Positions 1-8,503 of a stretch of 31,240 nucleotides of DNA are shown here, one piece after another. The notes under the pieces were generated by a model. It ran no database searches, was not told the DNA's origin, and was given only the letters and a program-made list of their open reading frames with translations. Source of the stretch: UBA4656 sp002405525 (GTDB taxonomy: Bacteria; Pseudomonadota; Gammaproteobacteria; Xanthomonadales; Ahniellaceae); assembly GCA_036723735.1 (NCBI GenBank), contig DAIMGT010000048.1, forward strand, positions 1 through 31,240, read 5' to 3'. Both the position numbers and the translations under genes were made by a program. Position 1 is the stretch's first letter, and every line of letters begins with the position of its first letter.

Positions 1-2095
1 GGCCGAGGCTGAGGTAATGGAAGCGGCGGTTGGTGCGCTCCGGCGTGCCCTCGCCGGCGAACATGCGGATCGGATCCTCGCCCTCGCGCCGGTAGGGGTA
101 CACGCCGCCGGTGTAGGGATAGTGGCCCGGCAGGTTCTCCTTGCCGAGGAACTTCAGCAGGTCGCCCCAGTCGCGGTGGCGCGGCGGGGCGATCTTCGGG
201 ATCTTCTGCTGGCTGAGCGAGGTGCGGTAGTTCTCGACCCGGATGGTCTTGTCGCGCACCGGGTACTCGGTGACCTCGTCGGTGACCGACTTCAGGCGCG
301 CGGGCCACTCGCGCAACAGCTTGAGCGAGTCCGGCGTGAGGTCGTCGAGGGCGGCGTTGTAGCGCTGGCGGAGGATCAGCAGCGTGCGATCCACCGCGGC
401 GGAAACGGGCGCGCCATCGCGATCGGCAGCTTCCGTGGGAGCGAGCGCATGCTCGCGACCGGCTCCTTCATCCGCCGTCGATCGCCCGGCCTGCCGCGGT
501 CGCGAGCGTTCGCTCGCTCCCGCCGGGGTGACGGCCAATGTCGGATACGGGGCGAGCGGCGCCGGAAGCTCCGGATCGCCCAGGTCGCGCAGCGTCTCGT
601 AGTAGCTGTGCGCGCGGCTGGCGGTCTCCGCCTGCGACTCGCAGCGCGCGTTGACCGCCCTGCCCTGCTCGGCGATCTCGGCGAGGTAGCGCATGCGGGC
701 GCCTGGGATCAGCACCGTGGCGCGCGGCTCCTTCAGCGCGGTGTCGACCTGCGGCTGCCAGTCGCAGCGTCCGCCGCCGCCGAGGTTGAGCCTGGCGCGC
801 AGCAGCCGGCACAGGTTCACGAACATCCAGGTCACGCCCGGATCGTTGAACTGGCTGGCGATGGTCGGATAGACCGGCACGTCCTCGTCGGCCAGCTTGA
901 ACGCCGTGCGGTTGCGCTTCCATTGCTTGCGCACGTCGCGCAGCGCGTCCTCGGCGCCCCGCCGGTCGAACTTGTTGAGCACCACCAGCTCGGCGTAGTC
1001 GAGCATGTCGATCTTCTCCAACTGGCTCGGCGCGCCGTAGTCGGAGGTCATCACGTAGACCGGGAAATCGACCAGGTCGACGATCTCGGAATCGCTCTGG
1101 CCGATGCCGGCGGTCTCGACCATCACCAGGTCGAAATCCTGCGCGCGCAGGAAAGCGACGCAATCCTTGAGCACCGTGTTGGTCGCCGCATGCTGCCGGC
1201 GGGTCGCCATCGAGCGCATGAACACGCGGGGGCTGCGCAGGGCGTTCATGCGGATGCGGTCACCGAGCAACGCGCCACCGCTGCGACGGCGCGTCGGGTC
1301 GACCGAGATCACCGCGATGCGCATGGCGGGGAAAGCGGCCAGGAATCGGTTCATCAGTTCGTCGGTGACCGACGACTTGCCGGCGCCGCCGGTGCCGGTG
1401 AGGCCGATCACCGGCGTGCGGCCGCCGGCGAGCTGCCACTGGCGTCGCAGCGCGGCGAGTTCGGGGTCGGGAATGCGGCCGCTCTCGATCGCCGACAGGG
1501 TGCCGGCCAGCGCAACTTCCGACACTGAACCGGGATCGGAGCACCGTTTTCCTGCCGGCGCATCGGCCGCTCCCGTCGACGCTGCGAAGAAATCCGTGCT
1601 CTGTCCCCGGTATTCGCGGTTTTCCCGGGTCGAACGGGCGGCCTCGGTGCGCCGCACGAGGTCCTCGATCATGGCGACGAGGCCCAAGGCCATGCCGTCG
1701 TTCGGGTGGTAGACGCGCTCGACACCATACGCGTGCAGTTGCGCGATCTCCTCCGGCGTGATGGTGCCGCCGCCGCCGCCGAACACCCGGATGTGCGGCG
1801 CGCCCCGGCTGCGCAGCATGTCCACCATGTACCTGAAGTACTCCATATGGCCGCCCTGATAGGAGCTCAGGGCGATGCCATCGGCATCCTCCTGCAAGGC
1901 CGCGCGCACCACGTCCTCGACCGAACGGTTGTGGCCGAGATGGATCACCTCCGCACCCTGCGCCTGGATCAGGCGGCGCATGATGTTGATCGCGGCATCG
2001 TGGCCGTCGAACAGGCTGGCGGCCGTCACGAAGCGCAGCGGCGCACGATCGCGGGTGGCGCCAGCAGCGGGGACACGGTCGGCGGGGGCGCTCAT
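1..2095 (-). CDS. icmF: Fused isobutyryl-CoA mutase IcmF (3' end beyond the left edge)
   Basis: IcmF is an adenosylcobalamin enzyme interconverting isobutyryl-CoA and n-butyryl-CoA, with its G-protein chaperone fused between the B12 and mutase domains. About 698 of roughly 1,090 residues are visible. Residues 20-150 are the B12-binding domain: FDGHDAAINIM carries the cobalt-ligand His32. Residues 225-420 are a MeaI/ArgK-like GTPase with P-loop GTGGAGKS at 234-241 and LNKFD further on. A linker follows, then the start of the TIM-barrel mutase domain (YPYTGGVYPYRREGEDP, RMFAGEG). The ATG at 2095 has GGAG a few bases upstream. The frame is open to the window edge. The linker contains about 30 residues encoded by a REP pair (435-521). 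Most of the mutase active site lies outside, so exact substrate preference (isobutyryl-, isovaleryl-/pivalyl-CoA) cannot be read here. Confidence 0.93.
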   Translation of the reverse strand, partial: MSAPADRVPAAGATRDRAPLRFVTAASLFDGHDAAINIMRRLIQAQGAEVIHLGHNRSVEDVVRAALQEDADGIALSSYQGGHMEYFRYMVDMLRSRGAPHIRVFGGGGGTITPEEIAQLHAYGVERVYHPNDGMALGLVAMIEDLVRRTEAARSTRENREYRGQSTDFFAASTGAADAPAGKRCSDPGSVSEVALAGTLSAIESGRIPDPELAALRRQWQLAGGRTPVIGLTGTGGAGKSSVTDELMNRFLAAFPAMRIAVISVDPTRRRSGGALLGDRIRMNALRSPRVFMRSMATRRQHAATNTVLKDCVAFLRAQDFDLVMVETAGIGQSDSEIVDLVDFPVYVMTSDYGAPSQLEKIDMLDYAELVVLNKFDRRGAEDALRDVRKQWKRNRTAFKLADEDVPVYPTIASQFNDPGVTWMFVNLCRLLRARLNLGGGGRCDWQPQVDTALKEPRATVLIPGARMRYLAEIAEQGRAVNARCESQAETASRAHSYYETLRDLGDPELPAPLAPYPTLAVTPAGASERSRPRQAGRSTADEGAGREHALAPTEAADRDGAPVSAAVDRTLLILRQRYNAALDDLTPDSLKLLREWPARLKSVTDEVTEYPVRDKTIRVENYRTSLSQQKIPKIAPPRHRDWGDLLKFLGKENLPGHYPYTGGVYPYRREGEDPIRMFAGEGTPERTNRRFHYLSLG
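435..521. repeat. Inverted pair of REP-like elements inside icmF
   Basis: The unit at 435-459 (core gggagcgagc, then gctcgcgac) and the unit at 499-521 (gtcgcgagcg, then cgctcgctccc) are inverted copies matching at 21 of 23 positions, separated by 39 nt. Each is itself an imperfect palindrome able to form a short hairpin. The core closely resembles the GGGAGCGAGC/GCTCGCGA repetitive extragenic palindromes known from Pseudomonas and Xanthomonadales. The pair lies within the coding sequence, leaves the frame open and encodes about residues 525-554 of the IcmF linker. I saw no further copy by eye in this window. Confidence 0.8.
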
Positions 2096-2234
2096 GGCGG
2101 CTCCGGTACGGCATTTCCGGGCCCCGATTGTAGCCGGGCCGGCCGCGCAGCAGCCGCACCGCCCCGCACCACGGCGATAGTGACGGCGTCCCGCCGGTTG
2201 GGTGAATCCGGAACTCGTGCCCCCGGCGCGACGC

Positions 2235-3206
2235 CTACTCGGCGACCGATGGAGGGTCCAGCGGCAGCGGGTCGACCTCCACGCGGCGCCGCGGCCGGAA
2301 CGGCACCACCTTGCCGGACACACGGTCCACGCAGAGCCGATTTCGGCCGGCGCGGCGGGCTTCCTCGCACGCCCGTTCGGCGCGCGCCAGCAGCACCGCG
2401 ACACCGTCGTCGCCATGCTCGGCGCAGGCCAGACCCATGCTGGCGCTCACGCCCAGCCACGGCAGTCCGGGCAGTCGCATGCGGCGGATCGCCGCGCGCA
2501 CACCCTCCCCCATCGCCAGCCCCTGTCCAGGATCGAGGTCAGGCATGGCGACCGCGAACTCGTCGCCGGCGATCCTGCCCGCGACGTCCGACGGTCGCAG
2601 CGCGCCGCGAATCGCGGTGGCGACCTGCACCAGCAGCTCGTCGCCGATCTCGTGGCCGTGGGTAGCGTTGATGCTGCGGAAGTGGTCGACGTCGATCAGA
2701 AGCAGGCCGAAGTCGCGACCCTCGGTGCGGCTGCGTGCGCGCGCGGACTCCGCGCGGTCGAACATATCGCGGCGGCCCAGCAGGCCGGTAAGGGCGTCGT
2801 GGCCGCCCGCGGCGTGCACGCGGCGCTCCAGCGCCTTGTGCGCGCTGAGGTCACGCTCCACCGCGAGGAAGTGTGAAACACGGCCATCGCGGTCGCGCAT
2901 CGGACTGACCGCGAGGTCCATCCAGCACGGCTGGCCGTCGCGGGTGTAGTTGAGCAGCATCTCGCGCACCGACTCGCCGCGCTCCAGCGCCGCTCGCATG
3001 CGCGCCAGCACCGCGGCGTCGGTTCCTGGGCCGCACAGCACGCCGATACTGCGGCCGACGATGTCGGCTGGCCCGTACCCTGTCAGTCGCGTGAAGGCAG
3101 GGTTCACGTACACGATCCGGGGGCCATCGCCGTCAAGCGGGCTCGCATCAGTGACGATCACCGCGTCGCGCAGCAAGCGAACGACCTGCTCGAAATCCGG
3201 CTCCAC
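2235..3206 (-). CDS. LOV-like PAS / GGDEF diguanylate cyclase
   Basis: Predicted cytoplasmic cyclic-di-GMP synthase of about 323 aa. Residues 5-125 form a PAS domain with clear LOV ancestry (IVYVNPAFTRLTGY, GRSIGVLCGPGTD, NYTRDGQPCW), but the adduct-forming Cys of the LOV motif is Ile54, and the second Asn and terminal Gln of the flavin pocket are also replaced. Residues 130-290 form the GGDEF domain with LIDVDHFRSIN, active-site variant AGDEF at 213-217, and an RxxD inhibitory site (RPSD) five residues before it. AGDEF variants of this family can be active, so cyclase function is plausible. I chose the GTG at 3206 because AGGAG sits 4 nt upstream at 3211-3215; an in-frame ATG at 3269 would add 21 low-complexity residues. 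It is encoded upstream of icmF on the same strand, with 139 nt between them. Confidence 0.87.
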   Translation of the reverse strand: MEPDFEQVVRLLRDAVIVTDASPLDGDGPRIVYVNPAFTRLTGYGPADIVGRSIGVLCGPGTDAAVLARMRAALERGESVREMLLNYTRDGQPCWMDLAVSPMRDRDGRVSHFLAVERDLSAHKALERRVHAAGGHDALTGLLGRRDMFDRAESARARSRTEGRDFGLLLIDVDHFRSINATHGHEIGDELLVQVATAIRGALRPSDVAGRIAGDEFAVAMPDLDPGQGLAMGEGVRAAIRRMRLPGLPWLGVSASMGLACAEHGDDGVAVLLARAERACEEARRAGRNRLCVDRVSGKVVPFRPRRRVEVDPLPLDPPSVAE

Positions 3207-3373
3207 GGTGCTCCTCTGGCTCGCGCCGAAGATGGCGGAACGCCGCCGACTCCCGGACATCGGCCGCACCGGCGACCTTCTTGAGATCGCAGCCGCCGCT
3301 TGCCGGAACTCCCGACGTGCCCGTCGGTGCGCGCCCGACAGGCCGCGGCAATCCGACCGCCTGTGCGACGCGT

Positions 3374-4108
3374 TCAGGCGATGAAGCGCGTCTCGCGCAG
3401 GGCGTTCGCCAGACGGACGCCCCAGGCCTGCTGCAGGCCGGGCGTGCCCAGTTCGTCGTTGCGCAGTTCGAACATCACGTGCGGAAGCGCACGCTCAATG
3501 GCGTGGCGCGCGAGCGTGTACCCCATCGCGCTGCGACCGTCGTAGGGTCGATTGTCGCCGACCTGCCAGCCGGCTGCCCCAAGGTGGTCGATGAGCGCCG
3601 CGACCGCGACCCGGTCCAGTTTCCACAGCACGCCCACCTGCCACGGCCGCTCGACGCCCGCCAGCACCGGCGTGAACGAATGCACCGACACCAGGGTCGG
3701 TCGCACTCCGTGCGCCGCCAGACCGTCCAGGTGGGCGTCGATCCGCGCGTGGTACGGCGCGTGGAAGCGCGCCACGCGCTCGGCGCGCTCGGCGTCGCTG
3801 ACGCGGAGGTTGCCGGGCACGAAGGTGTCGTCGCTCTCGGCGAGCAGCAAGGAGGCATCGTCGTGCGCCCGGTTGAGGTCGACCAGCAGGCGAGAGTAGA
3901 CGCCGAGGACGGCCGGACAACCCAGTTCGTGCGCCAGTGCCTCCGCCACACCGCAAGCACCCGGGTCCCAGGCGATGTGCCGCGCGAGGTCGGCCGGCGG
4001 CAGGCCGAGGTCCCCGTACGCTGCTGGCACCCGGTTACCGGCGTGGTCGCACAGCACGAGTACGTCCCGGCGGACACCGGGCAGGAAGCGGAACGGCTCG
4101 TCGGCCAT
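3374..4108 (-). CDS. N-formylglutamate amidohydrolase family protein
   Basis: A 244-aa soluble protein of the N-formylglutamate amidohydrolase (HutG/FGase) family, which hydrolyses N-formyl-L-glutamate or related N-acyl amino acids, classically at the end of histidine degradation. Family features seen: LVLCDHAGNRVPAAYGDLGL near the N-terminus, HIAWDPGA, YSRLLVDLNR, VSVHSFTPV with its conserved His, and HVMFELRNDEL near the C-terminus. The length matches short members of the family. The start ATG at 4108 is preceded by GAGG. There are no other hut genes nearby, so a role in histidine breakdown is not supported by context and the true substrate is open. Confidence 0.85.
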   Translation of the reverse strand: MADEPFRFLPGVRRDVLVLCDHAGNRVPAAYGDLGLPPADLARHIAWDPGACGVAEALAHELGCPAVLGVYSRLLVDLNRAHDDASLLLAESDDTFVPGNLRVSDAERAERVARFHAPYHARIDAHLDGLAAHGVRPTLVSVHSFTPVLAGVERPWQVGVLWKLDRVAVAALIDHLGAAGWQVGDNRPYDGRSAMGYTLARHAIERALPHVMFELRNDELGTPGLQQAWGVRLANALRETRFIA

Positions 4109-4186
4109 CGGCGAACCTCGTCGCGATTCGTGCGGTTACGCCCAGCGCTGCCGGCGCGGCGCGCGCGGGACCGCACCTGTGCGGCG

Positions 4187-4786
4187 TCAATCCGGCGCCC
4201 GCACCGCTACCGGCGAGTCGAAGTCGTAGTCCTGCACGGTCCTCGAACGCGTCCCCATCGCTTCGCCGTCGATCTGCTGCCGCAGCGGCAGTCCGCTCTG
4301 GTCGTCGATCCACATCTGCACCGATGCGGTCGACGTGATGCCCATCATGGTGGTCCTGGAGTCATAGGCGTATCCGGTGGCGGCACGGCCAGCGATCTCG
4401 GTGGAACCGATCTCGCGCAGGTTGGTCATGCCCTCGAAGGCCTTGCGCATCGACTCCGGCGTCATTGCCTTGATCATCGCGCCCATGTCCATCGGCAGCT
4501 TCAGCCACTGACCGCCCTGCCTCATCCAGGTGCCGGCCGGGAGGATGATCATTTCGCTCTTCTGGCCGCCCGCGTCGATCTTCATGTGGTACCGATCGGG
4601 CCACTCGACCTGGGCATCCGTGCGCGAGGTCTGGCCGCCCCCTTCGGTCACGCTGGAGAGACGAAACTTGCCGCGCTCGACCATCTTGTCGTGCGCAGCC
4701 ATGATCTGGGCCTTGGGATCGGCCACCGCCGGCGCGGCGACCAGCAAAGACACCGCGACCGCGAAAGCGAAACGAACGGCGTTCAT
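4187..4786 (-). CDS. Secreted LolA-like hypothetical protein
   Basis: A 199-aa protein with a classical signal peptide (MNAVRFAFAVAVSLLVAAPAVA, cleavage expected near residue 22), so it is likely periplasmic. The mature part opens with DPKAQIMAAHDKMVERGKF and contains beta-rich stretches with a Met-rich segment (LPMDMGAMIKAM, then TPESMRKAFEGM). The layout resembles LolA/LppX-type lipid-binding folds (outer-membrane sorting or DUF proteins), but I do not recognise a specific family and no function is assigned. The ATG at 4786 has GGAG about 8 nt upstream. It lies upstream of the amidohydrolase on the same strand with a 78-nt gap and is divergent from the isovaleryl-CoA dehydrogenase gene across 268 nt. 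Confidence 0.75.
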   Translation of the reverse strand: MNAVRFAFAVAVSLLVAAPAVADPKAQIMAAHDKMVERGKFRLSSVTEGGGQTSRTDAQVEWPDRYHMKIDAGGQKSEMIILPAGTWMRQGGQWLKLPMDMGAMIKAMTPESMRKAFEGMTNLREIGSTEIAGRAATGYAYDSRTTMMGITSTASVQMWIDDQSGLPLRQQIDGEAMGTRSRTVQDYDFDSPVAVRAPD

Positions 4787-5054
4787 GAAAGGCTCCGAAC
4801 GGGGCCCAGGCCCCGCCGGCGCGCAGGATACACGGGCCGCCGGCGCTCGGCGAAGCCATCCGCCCAGCCCACCGCCGTGCACCGCGCTGGCGACCGCCGC
4901 GCGACCGGCCGGCGGGACACGCACGACGCGACGTGGAACAATCGGCACGCGGGCTCGACGCGGCCAAAGGCCGCAACGGTGCCGCATGGTGGCTCCGATC
5001 CGGCCACCGGCCCGTCGTACGCGCGAACCGCCCCCTCCCGACCCTGACCCGACC

Positions 5055-6212
5055 ATGCGCCCCTTCCAGCTGACCGAGGAAATCGACCTCCTGCGCGAGA
5101 CCGTGCGCGCCTTCGCCGACAAGGAGATCGCTCCCCGGGCCGACCGTATCGACCGCGACAACGCCTTCCCGGCGGACTTGTGGCGCAAGCTCGGCGACCT
5201 GGGCTTGCTCGGGATCACGGTCCCGCCCGACCACGGCGGGTCCGGCATGGGCTACCTCGCGCATGTGGTGGCGCTGGAGGAGATCTCGCGCGCGTCCGGC
5301 TCGGTGGGCCTTTCCTACGGTGCGCACTCCAACCTCTGCGTGCAGAACATCGCCAACAACGCCAATGACGCACAGAAGGCCCGGTACCTGCCGAAGTTGT
5401 GCACCGGTGAGTGGGTCGGCGCCCTGGCGATGAGCGAACCCGGTGCGGGATCCGACGTTGTCGGATCGATGGCGTGCCGCGCGGAACTCAAGGGCGACCG
5501 CTGGGTCGCCAACGGCTCCAAGATGTGGATCACCAACGGCCCCGACGCCGACGTGCTGCTGGTCTACATGCGCACCGCGCCGCGCCCGGCCGGCAGCCGC
5601 TGCATGACCGCCTTCGTCGTCGAGAAGGGCATGAAGGGCTTCCATACCGCGCAGAAGCTGGACAAGCTCGGCATGCGTGGCTCCAACACCTGCGAACTGG
5701 TGTTCGAAGACTGCGAGATCCCGGACGACCACCGCATCGGCGAGGTCAACGAGGGCGTGCGGGTGCTGATGAGCGGCCTCGACACCGAGCGGCTGGTGCT
5801 CAGCGGCGGCCCGATCGGGCTGATGCAGGCCGCGCTCGACCTGACCCTGCCCTACGTGCGCGAACGCAAGCAGTTCAACGCCCCGATCGGCACCTTCGGC
5901 ATCATGCAGGCAAAGGTCGCGGACATGTACACCGCGCTGCAGTCTTCCCGGGGTTTCGCGTACATGGTGGCGCAGGACTTCGACCGAGGCATCAGGAGCC
6001 GCATCGACCCCGCCGCCTGCCTCCTGAACGCTTCGCAGAACGCGGTTCGCGTCGCACTGGAGGCGATCCAGGCACTCGGCGGCAACGGCTACATCAACGA
6101 CTATCCGGCGGGCCGGCTGCTGCGCGACGCGAAACTGTACGAGATCGGCGCCGGAACCAACGAGATTCGGCGGATGCTGATCGGCCGCGAGCTGTTCCAC
6201 GGCAAGAGCTAG
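5055..6212 (+). CDS. ivd: Isovaleryl-CoA dehydrogenase
   Basis: FAD-dependent acyl-CoA dehydrogenase of 385 aa that oxidises isovaleryl-CoA to 3-methylcrotonyl-CoA in leucine degradation (also called LiuA). Acyl-CoA dehydrogenase signatures are present: AMSEPGAGSDV, WITNGPDADVLLVY, and QALGGNGYINDYPAGRLLRD. The subtype rests on the catalytic base: Glu245 in SGLDTERLVLSGGP, the position used by isovaleryl-CoA dehydrogenase, while the position used by medium- and short-chain enzymes is Ala366 in YEIGAGTNEIRR. No carboxylase (liuB/liuD) or hydratase follows in the window; the next gene is convergent. The start ATG gives MRPFQLTEEIDLLRETVR, typical for the family. Confidence 0.93.
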   Translation: MRPFQLTEEIDLLRETVRAFADKEIAPRADRIDRDNAFPADLWRKLGDLGLLGITVPPDHGGSGMGYLAHVVALEEISRASGSVGLSYGAHSNLCVQNIANNANDAQKARYLPKLCTGEWVGALAMSEPGAGSDVVGSMACRAELKGDRWVANGSKMWITNGPDADVLLVYMRTAPRPAGSRCMTAFVVEKGMKGFHTAQKLDKLGMRGSNTCELVFEDCEIPDDHRIGEVNEGVRVLMSGLDTERLVLSGGPIGLMQAALDLTLPYVRERKQFNAPIGTFGIMQAKVADMYTALQSSRGFAYMVAQDFDRGIRSRIDPAACLLNASQNAVRVALEAIQALGGNGYINDYPAGRLLRDAKLYEIGAGTNEIRRMLIGRELFHGKS

Positions 6213-6245
6213 GAAGCGACCGGCACCCAGCAACCTTTCGCGGGA

Positions 6246-6293
6246 GCGCGCGCCCGCACCGTTGCGGGCCCGTTTCGCGGCTCGGGCGCGCGC
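6246..6293. terminator. GC-rich inverted repeat between convergent genes
   Basis: An 11-nt perfect inverted repeat (gcgcgcgcccg at 6246-6256 and its complement at 6283-6293) with a 26-nt spacer lies between the convergent ivd and rlmD genes. It could act as a bidirectional transcription stop, but there is no T-tract, so this is positional inference. Confidence 0.35.
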
Positions 6294-6352
6294 GGAGGAG
6301 GCGCGCGCGGGTCGGCCATGCGTCGTCCGGACAGTGGCTTTCCGGAGACCGG

Positions 6353-7648
6353 TCAGCGCTCGAAAAGCGCGACCGACTCCACGTGCGCGGTATGCGGGAA
6401 CATGTCCATCACGCCGGCCGCGGCAAGCCGGAAGCCGTGGTCGCGCGCCAGCACGCCGGCGTCGCGCGCCAGGCTCGCCGGGTGACAGGACACATAGACC
6501 ACGCGTCGCACGTCTTTTCCCGGCAGGTACGCCAGCACCTCGATCGCGCCGGCGCGCGGCGGGTCGAGCAGCAGCAGGTCGTGGCGCGCACGCGCCCACG
6601 GTGCGTCGCGCTGGTCCGCGGCGAGGTTGGCAACGTGGAAGGCCGCGTTGCCGACGCCGTTGCGCCGCGCGTTGTCCCGCGCGCGCTGCACGAGGCCGGC
6701 TTCGCCCTCCACGCCGTCGACCTGCGCGCAGCGCCGCGCCAGCGGCAGGGTGAAGTTGCCGAGCCCGCAGAACAGGTCGAGCACGCGGTCTCCGGGCCCG
6801 GGATCGAGCAACGCCAGCGCGTGGTCGACCATCCGCGCGTTGATCTCGCCGTTGACCTGGATGAAGTCCAACGGCCGAAAGGCCAGCGTCACGTCGTAGG
6901 CCGGCAGTGCAAACGACAGCGCGGCATCGGCGGGCTCCAGCGCGACCACGCTGTCGATGCCGCCGGACTGCAGATAGATGTGGAGCCCGAACGCGCGACC
7001 GAAGGTGGCCAGCCGCGCGCGGTCCGCGGCGCCGAGTTCCACCAGGTGACGGAACACCAGCGCGCCCTGCGCGTCGCCGACCGCGAACTCGATCTGCGGC
7101 ACCTCGCGGCGCGCATCCAGCGACTCGACCATGCGCGCCAGCGGCTCGATCCGTTCACCGATCGCCGGGTGCAGCACCGGGCAGCGCGAGAGTTCGGCCA
7201 CGTAGCGTCCGTTGGTCTCGCGGAAGCCGACCAGAACGCGGCCCTTCTTCTCGACCCACTTCGCCGACAGGCGCCCCCGGCGGCGGTAGCCCCAGGCCGA
7301 ACCCTGCAACGGCTCCAGCAACCGCGCCGGTACCACATTCCCGATGCGATCGAGGTTCTCGAGCAGGCTGCGCTGCTTGGCCTCGATCTGCGCGCCCGGC
7401 GCAAGGTGCTGCAACGTGCAGCCGCCGCACACGCCGAAGTGGGGGCAGGCGGGTTCGACCCTCGCCGGCGAGGGCTCGATCACCTCGATGGCCTGGGCCT
7501 CGTCGAACTGGCGGTGCCCGGCGGTGCGGCGCGCGCGGACCCGCTCACCCGGCAGGCCACCGGCGACGAACCAGGCCTTGCCGTCGAGCCGGCCCACGCC
7601 GCGCCCGTCGTGGGCGAGGTCGTCGATGCGCAGTTCGATCTCGCTCAA
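6353..7648 (-). CDS. rlmD: 23S rRNA (uracil-1939-C5)-methyltransferase RlmD
   Basis: RlmD (RumA) makes 5-methyluridine at position 1939 of 23S rRNA using S-adenosylmethionine. This 431-aa protein has an N-terminal TRAM-like domain (IELRIDDLAHDGRGVGRLDG), the iron-sulfur cluster cysteines CPHFGVCGGC plus a fourth in LSRCPVLH, the SAM-binding motif VLDLFCGLGNFTLPLA, LLLDPPRAG, and the catalytic Cys388 in YVSCHPASLARD. I chose the TTG at 7648 because AGGAG lies 6 nt upstream; an in-frame ATG at 7681 would put that Shine-Dalgarno inside the gene. The gene is divergent from the receiver-Hpt gene. Confidence 0.93.
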   Translation of the reverse strand: MSEIELRIDDLAHDGRGVGRLDGKAWFVAGGLPGERVRARRTAGHRQFDEAQAIEVIEPSPARVEPACPHFGVCGGCTLQHLAPGAQIEAKQRSLLENLDRIGNVVPARLLEPLQGSAWGYRRRGRLSAKWVEKKGRVLVGFRETNGRYVAELSRCPVLHPAIGERIEPLARMVESLDARREVPQIEFAVGDAQGALVFRHLVELGAADRARLATFGRAFGLHIYLQSGGIDSVVALEPADAALSFALPAYDVTLAFRPLDFIQVNGEINARMVDHALALLDPGPGDRVLDLFCGLGNFTLPLARRCAQVDGVEGEAGLVQRARDNARRNGVGNAAFHVANLAADQRDAPWARARHDLLLLDPPRAGAIEVLAYLPGKDVRRVVYVSCHPASLARDAGVLARDHGFRLAAAGVMDMFPHTAHVESVALFER

Positions 7649-7777
7649 TGAAGGCTCCTTTGTTGCGGGCGGGCCGGGCATGATCGCCACCGGATGCCGC
7701 AAAATCAAACCGCGCGCAAACGCGGCGCAGCGCTCCGGGGCTTCGCGTAGCTGCGGCCAGGCCATTAAGATGCCGGG

Positions 7778-8503
7778 GTGGACGACCGCGATGACGCCGT
7801 GCGGGTGCTGCTGGCCGAGGACGACGCGGTCAGCGCACGCTTCCTCCGCGAAGCGCTGATGCTGCTGGGCGCGCACGTCGAGACGGTCGCCGACGGGCCG
7901 GCGGCGCTGGCTGCCGCGAGCGCGCGCCGCTTCGACCTGCTGCTGCTCGACCTCGGCCTGCCCGGGCTCGACGGCGCTGGCGTGCTGCGGGCGCTGCGGA
8001 CGCGCGAGGGCGCAGCCTCGCGCGCGGCGCGCGCCCTCGCCACAACCGCCGGCCGTCCCGACGCCGCCCGGCTCGCGGCGGCAGGATTCACCGGCCTGCT
8101 GCGCAAACCGGCGCGGGTGGACGATCTGGCGGCGGTGCTGGGTGGCCATGTGGCCGTGGCCGACGATCCGAAACCACGGCCGGTACTCGATGATGCAGCG
8201 GCGCTGGCCGCGCTGGGGGATCCGGAGGCGGTCACGGACCTGCGGCGGCTGCTGGCCGCCGAACTGCCGGCTCAGGTCTCGGCCCTGCACGCGGCGCTGC
8301 GCGCCACCGATTCCCGGGCCGCGCGCGCGATCCTCCACCGTCTCCATGCGTCCACGCGCTTCTGCGGCGCCGCCGCGCTGGCGGCGGCCGGCAACCGCCT
8401 GGGTCAGGCGCTGGACGATGCGGCCCCCGACCCGCTGCGCCGGCAGGCCCTCGATGTGCTGGCCGCGGCAGCCGCGGCCTACATCGCCGAAGTCAGTCGC
8501 TGA
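7778..8503 (+). CDS. Receiver domain fused to a histidine phosphotransfer (Hpt) domain
   Basis: A 241-aa two-component protein without kinase or output domain. Residues 8-125 are a receiver with the acidic pocket AEDD (14-16), phospho-acceptor Asp58 in LLLLDLGLPGLDG, and Lys in LLRKP. Residues 140-240 are an Hpt helical bundle with phospho-His187 in LHRLHASTRFCGAAAL. Such proteins relay phosphate between hybrid kinases and response regulators. No partner kinase is in the window. The start is GTG at 7778. The 3' end overlaps the recO 3' end tail-to-tail by 11 nt. Confidence 0.87.
   Translation: MDDRDDAVRVLLAEDDAVSARFLREALMLLGAHVETVADGPAALAAASARRFDLLLLDLGLPGLDGAGVLRALRTREGAASRAARALATTAGRPDAARLAAAGFTGLLRKPARVDDLAAVLGGHVAVADDPKPRPVLDDAAALAALGDPEAVTDLRRLLAAELPAQVSALHAALRATDSRAARAILHRLHASTRFCGAAALAAAGNRLGQALDDAAPDPLRRQALDVLAAAAAAYIAEVSR

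Noticed and set aside
2096..2234. Possible terminator or small RNA between icmF and the GGDEF gene
   Set aside because: GC-rich with short incidental stems only; no stem followed by a T-run.
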